This document shows, piece after piece, positions 52,601-63,129 of a stretch of 64,000 nt of DNA. Position 1 is the first letter of the stretch. Each line of letters opens with the position of its first letter. The DNA lies in NCBI GenBank assembly GCA_012845835.1, contig JABAKD010000027.1, positions 9,818,790 through 9,882,789 of the forward strand, in the 5' to 3' direction. Both the position numbers and the translations under genes were made by a program. Source of the stretch: Undaria pinnatifida (Eukaryota > Sar > Phaeophyceae > Laminariales > Alariaceae). The notes beneath the pieces are model-generated. The model saw nothing but the letters and a program-made list of their open reading frames with translations. It was not told where the DNA came from and did not search any database.

Positions 52601-55471
52601 ATTGGTGGTCGCGAGGCGCGGCTTCAATACCTGCAGCAGTCATATCTGCGATGCATCATATATGGAGCTCCTTGTAATGTAATGTAATGTAATGTATTGG
52701 CATCGAGCGCGTGCCAGAAGCAATTGCTCCTGCGGTAGATTGGCTCCGGATTCGTTTTCTGTTGAAGGTACTCTCGTAAACATTTACGTGGCGCGGCCAC
52801 CCGTTCGGATTAGACAGGTCGCCGAGAGCCTTGTACCTGGATTCCAATTGAGGGTGTACCCGTCGGGTCGACATCACTGCTTCTGGTATTCCGAACGATA
52901 AGGGTATGATGACGGAGAGATTCTGTTTTTGTTGTTCTTGACGCGCTTGTGGGTTTGTAGGTATTGTGGACTTATTCTCGACGAGCTTGTGGGCTTGTCG
53001 GTATGTCGTGCGGCGGAACTAACTCTACCCTTTTTTTCTCTCGGTAAAATTGATTTTTCAAAAAGAAAAAAATGGCCATTTCATCACGTGCTGTCGAATA
53101 CTGGACAGATGACGCGGTTCAGCAGTGTTCCTCAGTTCTGGTATGTTGGTGCGATGTTTTGAAAACTCGAGAAAAAAATATAGAGGAACCCAGTCTTGGT
53201 GGCGGAGAAAACACACGTTGCCGCACCTGCATCGACGAACTCTCAAGGACTTACAGCGAAACCAGTTCGAGAAGAGTTGTCTGATTTTTGTGCGTGCACG
53301 GGACCCGTCAGGACTGGCTTTGATGCCGTGGACGTTGAGTGCGGTGGACAAACGGCCGAAAAAAAGTCGACATACACATACACACAAGCACGCACAGAGA
53401 AAGTCGTTCAAGGCACCCTACCCTCGTATGCGATCCGATATGAAGAGGCTTTTTTTTTTTGAAAACCAGGAAAAAAAGGCTAAGCGCTGCACGCTTCGCA
53501 CGCCTCATTACAACCAAGCATATAGCTATTGATTTTTCCATGACTAGTTTCAAAATCACGTAGACAAACAACCATTGCTTCGGTGATTAATTAGAGTACG
53601 TGTAAAAAACAATAGCATATTTTAACCAGACTTTACGTTGATAAGGTGCGTTGCTTGCGATCACTACTAATAGCGCTATTTACGTTGATTCTTTTCGACC
53701 TGAAAATAGAGACTTGGTCGAGAGGTCAGTATTATACAGGTTTGATAAGCATATCTTCGACTTGAGATTAGTCAACAGCCTCCAGTAAATACTGGATTGT
53801 ATCAGTCGACTGGGCGCGTTGTCTCGAGTACCGGGACTTCAGGCTTAGAGCATTTCATGTTTTTTTTTTGGGACTTTTCCGGGATCGCTCGCCGAGCTTA
53901 GAGAGCAGAGCCGCGAGACTTCCTGGATGTCGGCGGGTAACATTTGCGGAGGCAACGCCGGGAGCGCGCGGCCGTCGGGGTCTTGCGCCGGAAGTTATCA
54001 ACCGCGGCAAAAAAAAAAATGCACACAAAAAACTACGGTCAATCCGCTGCCTACAAGAAACGATACTTGTAGCCGTCCGTGGAATAGCCGAAACAGAAAA
54101 AACAAACTGAATCCCAATTTAGAAGGGATTTAAGACACATCCTGAGTTCCACAGCCGTTTGATGGGGGTACTAGTTTCCGTGCGCAGAACGGGGCTGAAC
54201 ACGTGTCAGTCCTGTTGACCCTCGCATCAGCAGGGGAGTCATCGACCTTTTTTTTTTTCTTTTCCTTTTTTTTTTTCCCCTCCGGCGGAGGGGTAAAAAA
54301 TAAAGCTAAAGCTCACCACACTCCCACGTATTTTCGTACACGTCAAGTGCCAATTTAACTCAATTACATTCGCATTCCAGCTTGAGCTGGCTTGTCCTCT
54401 AGTTCCCGTGATAGCGATAGCGCGAGCTGTCCCTACAACCTGTATCCTTGACCAGGACATCGTATACACCCCCTTACATGCGCGATCGAATCACAGCAGG
54501 GGTCCCCCAATAAGGCGGTATCCCTATATAAGGCGGTATCCTGGTACAAGGGGGTCAAAATCCCTTGGCACAACTGGGGAATTGCACTCATAACCCGGAA
54601 TGAGGAACGATTAAGGCGGCTTCCCCTACACAACGCGGTCATCACTGCTCTGTCACACGCAGCTTGCAAAGATGAGTTACTGCTGTCACACGCAGCTTGC
54701 AAAGATGAGTTACCGCTGTCACACGCAGCTTGCAAAGATGAGTTACTGCTGCTGTAGATTGTGTAGTTTGCCTGATGCACGTGCATGCAACTTCATTCGT
54801 AAATATAAGGACCGTTTTATTATCAATATTGAATGTAAAATGTTTTAAAATTAAAATACGTATGAGTGGTACAAGGCAGCGAATTTGTATTTCAAATTTT
54901 GAAAACTACATCAGCCAACACAAAATGAAGATGAGGCGTCTCACCATGCGACGGCTGCGGGTGGCCTCCTCCATTCTGCTGCCCCTTTTGATACACATTG
55001 ACAACACGCGATCCAGGTTGAAGATGGGCCATGGAGCCCACCGCTACACACTTTGTACTTTGCAGCTTTTGGTGAACATTGGTCGAGTTGGGGTTTCAAT
55101 ATTCACTGAGAGGCCGTACTTGATAGGGGGTGTAATACACAAATCAACACCGAGAGGAAGGATCTGCACCGGTACCACCAGACACGTCAGGTACGCCAAG
55201 CTAAGGCGTAGACTGAAGGCCCGAGACAGTACTCGAGAAGTCCGATCTTCCGTCGCGATCGAAAAAGCGCTGCTGTGGACACAGATTGAGCTTCAGCACG
55301 GGCACAAAAACGCGTTCTGTCTAATATTTCTCACGAGAAAAAGACAAAAGACTACGTACGACACAGGTGCCCGAAACTGCAACAACAAACACCCGGCAGC
55401 AGCAGCTGAGCAGCACCACCACCAAGAGCAGACGAACACAACCCCCCCGTTCTTCTCAAATTCCTCCAGAC
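49687..55471. other. Intergenic region between divergent XRCC3-like and EDR2_C genes
   Basis: No gene is supported here. Repeat A occurs near 50873-50935 and three times at 54650-54735. Repeat B is at 54281-54437. A short GTAAT run lies at 52675-52697. Sequence at 49903-50015 has weak similarity to 34722-34845 in NF-YC intron 6 (CTCTGTCTCG.AG, TGTGACCACAGAG, then GAAATA.CAGTT.AATGTGAAGA). The missing N-terminal exon of the XRCC3-like gene or the 5' UTR of the EDR2_C gene may lie here, but I could not place either. Confidence 0.6.
54650..54735 (+). repeat. Three tandem copies of the repeat A 5' end
   Basis: GCTGTCACACGCAGCTTGCAAAGATGAGTTA occurs three times in a row. The same 5' segment begins the dispersed repeat A copies, so only the 5' part of the element has been amplified. 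Confidence 0.92.
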
Positions 55472-58400
55472 ATGGAGGCCGGGGCAACAGTACTCCAGAC
55501 GGACTGCGCCGCCACGGACGGCGCAGGAATGCCTCCGCACAGCTGGTCCCAAGTCACGGCCGAAAAGTTCTTGGTGCGGCAAGGACCCAACTACCTCAAG
55601 TCTAAACGGAAGGCTAAGTCGGGAGGGTCGTTTTACGAGGTTCGCGGGGTGGACTGGTACCGGGCGGGCAAGAAGGTGGACGGGGTGGGGTCGCTGGTGG
55701 ACCTTCCCGAGCCGGATTTCAGCCACCCTTCGGTGCCGTCCCTTATCGTGGTGAACGTGCAGCTTCCGATGGAGGTGGGTGGGTAGGTCGGTGGGTGCGT
55801 GGGTTCTTGTTCTGAGATACCTGGAACCTGGTGTAAAATACGAACCCAGTCAGTAACTGGCAGTATGTTTTTCCTATCAGAGATCACATGGAGATATCTG
55901 ACGTTTTGTTGATGTTGGTATTATAGGATTTTTTTCCGTACATGCTCGAACAGCAGAGTCTACAGAGTACCCTACCGGCCCTATCGCAAAAATAACAAGC
56001 CCCACAGGAAGCCTAAGCCTGCAATTTTCAGGGAATTGTATGAACTTCGACAGCTGCGATACTGAATTTATTAATAGCACGGGATACACCCTTTATAATA
56101 ATAAGAAATCTAACCTACAACCAATGCCTCGGTTTCTTATCTAAAACCAGTATCTCGGTTTCTCATCATTTGAGGGCTGTTTTAGCTGTTTACGGATTAT
56201 GTCAACCTTTTGCGGTGCGCCTGCCTGCCTGCCCGCCTGCCTGCCTGCCTCCCTGCCTGCCTGCCTGCCTCCCTGCCTGCCTGCCTGCCTCCCTGCCTGC
56301 CTGCCTGCCTGCCCTCGCGCGCGGGGCTCGCACGGGACTCTCGGGTGTTGTTCGGGGCATCTTGCTGTTTGATGTTCGTTGGTGTTCTGTATTGGTTGGT
56401 TTGTTTGTGATTTGTTTGCATTCATACAGCAGTATTAGTACTTGTAGTGGGCGCCCGCACTTGAGAGATACCAGGTACTCTGTTTAGAAGCTCAGACTGA
56501 GATTGTTGAAAAAATGTGGAAATTGAGGGTAAGGAACACAGCTCAAACTGGGCAACAGGATAAGAAACAACCCATAATAAAGAAACTGCAGTTATTGACG
56601 CTCATCCAATTGAAGAAATGAAGTCGCTCCCAAGCGTGGCACGGGATAAAAAAAACGCAAAAATAAACAAATCCTTGAAGCAGTCAGTCAGTGCGTTCAA
56701 GCCTCTCACGAGAAAACGGCGTTCTCTTCGGTTTTTCTAATCAACTGAAATAAGTCTGACACCATGAAAATACAAAAATGCCCCCTGCTGCCTCGTGCAC
56801 GAAAAAAATGAAAAAACCAGTGTGGTCAAAGACCGAACCGAAGGACACGTGCTCTCCATTGCTGGACACCATTGCCGGGGGCGGGCGTGTATATGCTACC
56901 AGTAGCATTCGGTTGCGGCTGACCTGTTCAAAGTCGGCTTGAGATGGAAACTCGCGGTACGCATAAAAAAGAAGAAAAACTCTCAAAACGGTGGAGTTCG
57001 GGCCGAGAAATCCAAGAAACCATAGTTTAAGGAGTGATGTTGATGATGCTGGCGACGGCACACAAAAAAAACACATTGAATCCTGGATCCCAATTTGACG
57101 GCTCTTAACCCCTTTAGAGCCCCCAAAGCCCTCCCTGTACTAATTCAAAGTAATTTTGACCCCAAAAAGGGTTTCCAGTTGAAGGGGTTAAGTGAGTGCG
57201 CCCGCTGCTGTAGTGTTTTGGTCGAAAATCGATGTCACCGGTCGTGGTTTATTTGTTTTCGGAGATCTTTGTTGGAGATCTTGGTAGGCGATCGTAGAGT
57301 CTGCTTCAGCCTGCTCGAAAGGGGTCCCTATTGTTTGGCGCTATCCGAATTAGTATACAATAATAATAAGTCGCTTTCTTTCGTGATTATACCACCTTTT
57401 CGCGCACGGCGCCACGTGGAAAGTTCAAAGGTTGGGGTGTCAGGTTGCGATATCTCGGTCGGTAGTGCGGGAGAGTTGTGTAATGGTTTAAGGCTCAATT
57501 CGTCCCCCCCTCTATGAAGTAAGAGCCCGTCTTTTTTGTTGATCTCAAATTCTTGTAAATACGCCAGCTGCTGAATACGCCAGCTACTGCCGCTTTGTAA
57601 GACCAACTATATATGGGAAATATTTTCAGCGACTATTTCTCTCTTTTGACAGTGATCTCCGATGCCAAACATAAAACCATCCACTATGGGACCAGAAACC
57701 ATCGTTATTTCTGGGTTCAGAAATATTTGAGGCCAGAAATCAGCGGATCTGGTGATTTCTGAGCCCAGAAATAACAGCTCTTCCAACCTCTCAGAACTGG
57801 ATTATTTGACTTTTTGATTCTGTTGTTGTTGTTGTTGTTGTTGTTGTTTTCTCACATTAACTTTTGTCAAAAATCTAGAGTCCGTGGTCACACAAAGGTG
57901 CTGGAGCCCTAGGAAGATCCGAAAAACCAAGTGAAATCAAAATTCGTCAGGGACATACTACGCTTTCTCGCCTAAAAACGCACGATGCGGAAAAAGGGCA
58001 CAAGTGAAAAGGTCAAATGTGCAAACTGAACTTACATGGCCGCGGGTATCCACTCAACTACAGCATAGAGTTCCCCCGTCCCCACAACTAACCAACTCGC
58101 GGCTACAAACTACAGCGGTTGGGCTGCCTGCACCGTACGAACCGCACGGTAATCGTGAGTATAGACGAACGCGCCTGCTGTCTGGAGTGCTGTCAGAGTG
58201 ACGACCCGCGGGCATGCAGTGAAACAAGAGCAATGGAACCAAAAATTCTACCTCGTACAAGTATCGCATGTCACCAGTGCCTACTCTGTACCTGGTATGA
58301 TACCTGTCAGCTATACATGTCACCCATCACCCACAACAAAGAATCACAAGCATACGTACTACACAGCATACCACGCTGGCGAGTCAGAGCTTCGTCCTCA

Positions 58401-61400
58401 CACAAACGCGACAGCAGCAGCACCACCACCATCAAAACCACCATAGCATCTGAGACGGCAGCAGAGGCGGGGGCGACCCAACGTCGCCGGCGACAGTGTA
58501 TGTGCCAGGTTTTCGAAAACAAAGGCAGACGGGAAAACAAGAACTACCAATTCAACATGAAACCACTTTCCAAAAAATTATTAGCCATAATGGACGCCCC
58601 TTATTTCTGATGCAGTTACTTGTGGAGCCTCAAAACTACAAACATATTCGCCAGAAATAATCGCTCAAATTCTTTCCATAATAGTAGGTCTAGTATAATA
58701 CACCAGGTACGTACGAGTACTGACATCGTGGCGTGTTGTGTCATACCTGGCACATGGTACGCCGACGCGCTTGCCCAGACAGATTCCGAGAGCGTTGAGG
58801 TGATAGTGCGCAAACGGAGGATTTTGTTTGCGGGATTCGTGGCACGCATGGGGGAGGAGCGTCTGCCACAGAGGGTGATGTTTGGGGAGTTTGTTGGGGG
58901 TAAAGGCTACTCAGGGGGGCAAGAGAAAGACTGGATGGATCATCTAAAGGAGGATATGTCGGTTTTTGGAATGAAATTCGAAGGATGGCGAAAAGCTGCT
59001 CAGAAGGCTGGCAGATGGTTTCGAAGAGTAGAGGAGGAAGCCGAGTTGTTCATGCGGAATTGGCATGAAACGGAGAGACGCAAAGCTGCAGAGCGACGCG
59101 CAAAGGCTGCGGCAGCGTCATCCACCGTTGGCATCTCTAAGCGGCCGGGGGGAGGGGGAAGGGGGGGGGGCGGGAAGGGGACTGGGGGAGGGGGGGAGGG
59201 GGGAGGGGGAAAGGGAGGAAGGGGGGATGGGCGGAAGGGGGAGCGTCATGCCCGAGAGACTGAAGTCTGGGTTTGGCCATCATCGTATTGAAAGTTGTGG
59301 GCTTTCTAATGGCCGTCACAAGATAGCACAAGACCGCCCTGACTTCTTCGCCGTGTTGCGTTCTCTCCCAGATGCCATTGATGATGGACGTGATACCCTC
59401 TGTTAGCCCAATGCCATCCTTAGCCAGTTCCTAGGGTCTGCTAGTATGACATTTTTCTTTCTTTTCTTTTTCTTTTTCTTTTTTCTTTTTTTCTCTTCTT
59501 CTTTCCTTGCTTTCTTGTCTTGTCTTTTCTTGCTTTTTCTTGTCTTTTTCTTCTCTTTGCTTGCCTTTTTCGTCTTGTTTCGTTTTTTCTTCTCTTTTCT
59601 TTTCTTTCCTTTCCTTTATCTTCTTTTCTCTTCTTTGTTTCTTTTTCTCCAATTGACTTATGCCGGTCGTGCGTATGCGTAGTGATAGATACTACGTGTA
59701 ATAAATACGTGGTAGTCTTCCTTGGGTGGCAATCGGAATATTTGGTTTCTCCAGGCGTGAGTAGTGAGACGTATGCACCGGCCTGGACCTGGCACATCGT
59801 AGACTGACTCCCGATTTCACTTTTATATGTTTCTGGTGGAGGCATGAATTGCGTCAGCTGTGATATATGCGTGTACCACCTTGGGTTGTGTGTGTTTTTC
59901 CCTGGGGTATTCCTCAGCTCCAGAGTGACTGGAGCCTGTCCTGTGACCACGGACTTGATTATGCGAGTTAATGTGAGAACAACAACAACAACAGCAACAA
60001 CAACACTAGAGGACACAAAACATGAAACCGGAAAATAAGGAAGGCAGGCCGAGATTTGCAGGAAGTAAGAAGCTCGGGACCCGTTGTGTTGCAGTTATTT
60101 ATTGTGTAGAACGCACCCTTCCTTAAATAACATCCATCCTGCGCCAGCATTCCAGTGTCTAACTGGGTGTCCTGTACTACTATTGTGCGGCTTATTTCTT
60201 ATCGGCTATTGCGGCACTCTGTGATATCATGTCATACGCTCACCGCGACATGCGGTAAAACTGACGTTGGCGCGCGTTTCTCGTGCCTCAGGCACCGGAG
60301 GTCTTTAAGGGGGCGAAGCTGGACGGCCCAACGTTGCACGCGGTTTTCTACTTTACTCTGAAGGAAGAGACCGCCCTTGCTCTGGAAGACCTCTCCACGG
60401 CGGACCCTGCCTTGCGATTGCTCGTGGGATATTTCAGGTTTGTCTATAGGACGCTGGTGGTGCCTGCAGGGCTCTGAATGAAGGGGGTACGCCCTGTAGG
60501 TGTGCCCCCCCCCCCGTTTCGGGGACAAATGGTTTGTAATACTGTGTGGGTGTATGTTTCTCTAGACTGCAGTACGTAGTAAAATGTTGTACGGCAACCC
60601 GCGTATGTAGCATGAAGTGGAGTGGAAGTGTGGTGAGCTAAAGCTTTATTTTTCCCCATCCGCCGAAGGATGAAGAAAAAAAAAAAAAAAAAAGGAGTAG
60701 CGCACCGCATGCAACGATGAGTGTCGACCCTTCCTTCAAATTGACCGAATTCACGGCTGACGTATGACTTGACACATTTTTTGTCAACAAATAGCATGGA
60801 ACAATCACCTGTCGCAAGCTCTCACTGTAGAGTAACAGACCATCGAAGTGAATCTGTGATTTTGACATGGACGTGCCGAGCGGGTTAGCCTCCGTAAAAC
60901 TGCAGCAACGTTGTTGGGAAAAACTGCTCGGAATCGGTGTGAGGTCATGTTTTGCAGTAGTAAAAGGTTGGACGCGTTCTATGAAATAGAGGTGTTGACA
61001 CCATTTTTTTTTACAAACTATTTCCTGAAACGAGAAGGCTCCTTAGCGCATTTCCAACCCCTGAAACAATCCCAGTGAAACTCCAAGTGATTTGTTCCCA
61101 TGTCGAGAGCGCGGTGCTAAAAAGGGTTATTAACCCAAAGTCGTCGGACTGCCAATTCTTGTGTTGGCGAAAAACGATTGTTTTTTGTATACCTGGGACA
61201 CGGGTTCGTTCATCGCACAATCAATTTTGCTCACAATAATTTTTTCTGTGAGGAAAAAACAAAGGCCGCTCCTCTGCCGTGGCATGTGTCGTTCAATTCA
61301 CATCACTTATTAATAGTATATTACTAATATATTAACCCCCCTCCCCCCCTCCCCGGACACCATTACCCACCCACGACACCCGAAAACAACGGTAACTCAT

Positions 61401-63129
61401 TGGCGCTGTCATCCATAAGCAAGAAAGTAGGCACAAGGTGCCGAAGTCTGTCTTACGAGCGGTTCTTGGAAGGAGGCAGTTCACCTTTCATGCGGCTCGC
61501 CGAACACCTCACGGCGCTTCGCGCTTGGTGCAAGCAATGCTTGCCTGGTTGGTGAATACCCGATGTGCTCCGTCCCGGCATAGTAGGGATGCGAGGGTCT
61601 ATAGTCATACGACTACGGCCATGTACGAACTGAGTACACCCCCCCCCCCTCCCCCCGCCCCGCCCCGCCCCTACGCTATCAGGCGGGCAGAGTCGGAACC
61701 AGCTGTAAGAACCCGATTTAAGGCAATAGCCGTGGTGAACAACCAGGAAAAGCTCAACATGGCTCGGTTGATAACGCCGTTCAACGGCAAACCTGTGCTC
61801 ATCACGGAGAGCGGGTCCCTCTTGCGGGGAAACCTTAATTCCGATCTCCGGGATGTCGAGGGGGAGGTGTCTTCTCTTCCCCCGCCTGCCCCGCCAAGGG
61901 AGAACGGGGGCGCTCTTGTGGGAGATGAGGGCAGGAGCAGCGGCGGTGGTGGTGGTGACAGCGCTGACAGCAGCGGCAGCAGCGCCATAATTAGCAGCTA
62001 CGGTGCGGGAGAGTACTTGGAGCTTGACGTCCACGTGAGACGATGGAACTACATGGCGCGAAAGGGCTTGAACAAGGTCGCGTCGAAGTTCGGCTTGATT
62101 AACGTCAGCGTGGCCTTTTTGGTGGAGGGGAGAGGGGACGAAGAGGTATGGCTGGAGGGCGGGGGCAGGGGGGGGGGGGAGTGAGGTCTGCTTCGTGTTT
62201 TTCTTGTGATATTTTGCAAGCGGTAGCTACGGTAATGGCTCACCTAAATGGTTGTGTTGTGCCGACGGCTTTCGGACGATTTCAGAGCGTGCGGAGTCAC
62301 TAGCGTTACTCCTTCGTGGAGGGGAATGTCGTTGGATACGTACTTCGTATGACGATGGTAGCATCGACCACACGAAGCAACCCCTGCTGCTGGGGCAAAA
62401 CACGTGTTCTATTTGCAGCGCGAGGAAATGCACGGTACGCGCACAGCATGACGCGCGGCGATACTTGCATTGCACTGCTTCGCGTTCTTGCTAGAAGGTT
62501 GGTAATGATAAGACCGCGTTTTTTATCTTTAGGCGGTTATACGTAGGTCCCCAATGGGTTATTTCCTCGTAAGTGTGCATGTGCCGCCTTGTACTTGAAA
62601 CCGGTGTACTGCATGCGATACGCACGTAGCCCGGCAAAACCCGCGGCAATACCGGGGAGTGTTTGTCGCTCTATTAGAATTGTGCTCGGGTAGCTTGTGG
62701 GGAGCGAGAGAATGGACAGTAATGAACGATACAGAGTAGAAGAGAGAGAGAGACGAATGCAGAAATTATCGAGGAGGGAAGGAGGGACACGAAGTAAAGC
62801 ACAACTCTGTAGTACTATTTCGTTGCTTATTGTCATGTTCCACGCACCTTTGCGCTCGCTCACCACCACCTCCGCCCCACCCCCGCCGCCGCCGCCGCCG
62901 CCGCCCTCCTCTGCTCGCTCCCGCCGTTCGGTCGTGTTCGTTTATTTTCCGTTATTTTCTGTCTGTTTGTCGGCGTTGACTGCACTTGCGTTCTCCGTCT
63001 TGATTTGACGCACCGCTGCTGCAAAACAAAAACGGCGGTAAAATGTATTTTCAGCTTCCAGAAAGAATCCTAGGGTGCGCAACGCTTAATGCCTTCGACG
63101 TGTCCAGGGCGCGCGAGATAGGCGTATGA
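55472..63129 (+). CDS. EDR2 C-terminal (DUF1336) domain protein (4 exons)
   Basis: The EDR2_C domain occurs at the C-terminus of plant ENHANCED DISEASE RESISTANCE 2 (after PH and START lipid-binding domains) and as stand-alone proteins in algae and protists; its biochemical role is unclear. Exons: 55472-55774, 60292-60437, 61683-62145 and 63055-63129 (TGA), GT-AG, about 328 aa. Exon 1 has HSWSQVTAEKFLVRQGPNYL then KSKRKAKSG and VRGVDWY, and ends PSLIVVNVQLPME. Exon 2 has LHAVFYFTLKEE. Exon 3 has FKAIAVVNNQEKLN, FNGKPVLIT, GEYLELDVHVRRWNYMARKG and VSVAFLVEG. Exon 4 finishes LPERILGCATLNAFDV, matching the family's LPE.llG.....l. A Gly/Ser/Asp-rich insertion interrupts exon 3 before GEYLELDV. 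The start at 55472 is preferred, but the frame is open back to an ATG at 55367. No PH or START domain was found upstream, so this looks like the stand-alone form. Confidence 0.86.
56216..56312. repeat. CCTG/CCCT microsatellite
   Basis: GCCTGCCTGCCTCCCTGCCTG units over about 95 bp. Frames encode Cys/Leu/Pro or Arg/Gln/Ala/Gly repeats and are not genes. Confidence 0.95.
57106..57192. mobile_element. 88-bp MITE, second copy
   Basis: TTAACCCCTTTAGAGCCCCC at the left mirrors GAAGGGGTTAA at the right. It differs from the copy at 5883-5971 at about a dozen positions by eye. A degraded third copy may be at 43262-43313 (TCCAAGTAGTTTGTCCCCAGAAACG through TAAAGGGGTTA). Confidence 0.75.
58743..59290 (+). 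mobile_element. LINE ORF2 C-terminal fragment, different lineage
   Basis: An open frame reads VEVIVRKRRILFAGFVARMG, then EERLPQRVMFGEFVGG, GGQEKDWMDHLKEDMSVFG and EGWRKAAQKAGRWFRRVEEE. This is the tail usually found after the reverse transcriptase of some non-LTR retrotransposons (family knowledge). A G-rich stretch follows. It shows no similarity to the LINE at 46752-48240. There is no reverse transcriptase core upstream, so it is a 5'-truncated relic in sense orientation inside EDR2_C intron 1. Confidence 0.7.
59450..59652. repeat. TTTTCTTT polypyrimidine tract
   Basis: About 200 bp of T/C on the plus strand with few interruptions. The Phe/Leu and Lys/Glu/Arg frames over it are repeat translations. 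Confidence 0.92.
60971..61290 (+). mobile_element. MITE E, diverged copy
   Basis: GAAATAGAGGTGTTGACACC, AGAAGGCTCCTTAG, TAACCCAAAGTCGTCGGA, TACCTGGGACACGGGTTCGTTCATC and the end CTCCTCTGCCGTGGCATG follow the order of the better copies at 38876 and 42190. It lies in EDR2_C intron 2. Confidence 0.6.
61371..61637 (+). repeat. Dispersed repeat C, third copy
   Basis: Matches 48688-48975 from GGTAACTCATTGGCGCTGTC to CGAACTGAGTACACC. The C run that ends it supplies the pyrimidine tract immediately before the EDR2_C exon 3 acceptor at 61683. Confidence 0.8.

Larger units (their letters stand above)
55775..60291. other. EDR2_C intron 1 (4.5 kb), TE-rich
   Basis: Contains a CCTG microsatellite (56216-56312), an 88-bp MITE (57106-57192), a small CCAGAAAT-based inverted repeat (57690-57780), a GTT run (57825-57850), a LINE C-terminal fragment (58743-59290), a CT-rich tract (59450-59650) and unassigned sequence. 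No independent gene is supported. Confidence 0.7.

Noticed and set aside
54775-55605. 276-codon plus-strand frame
   Set aside because: It overlaps EDR2_C exon 1 in a different frame, and its own sequence is basic with no domain; the EDR2_C frame has strong family motifs.
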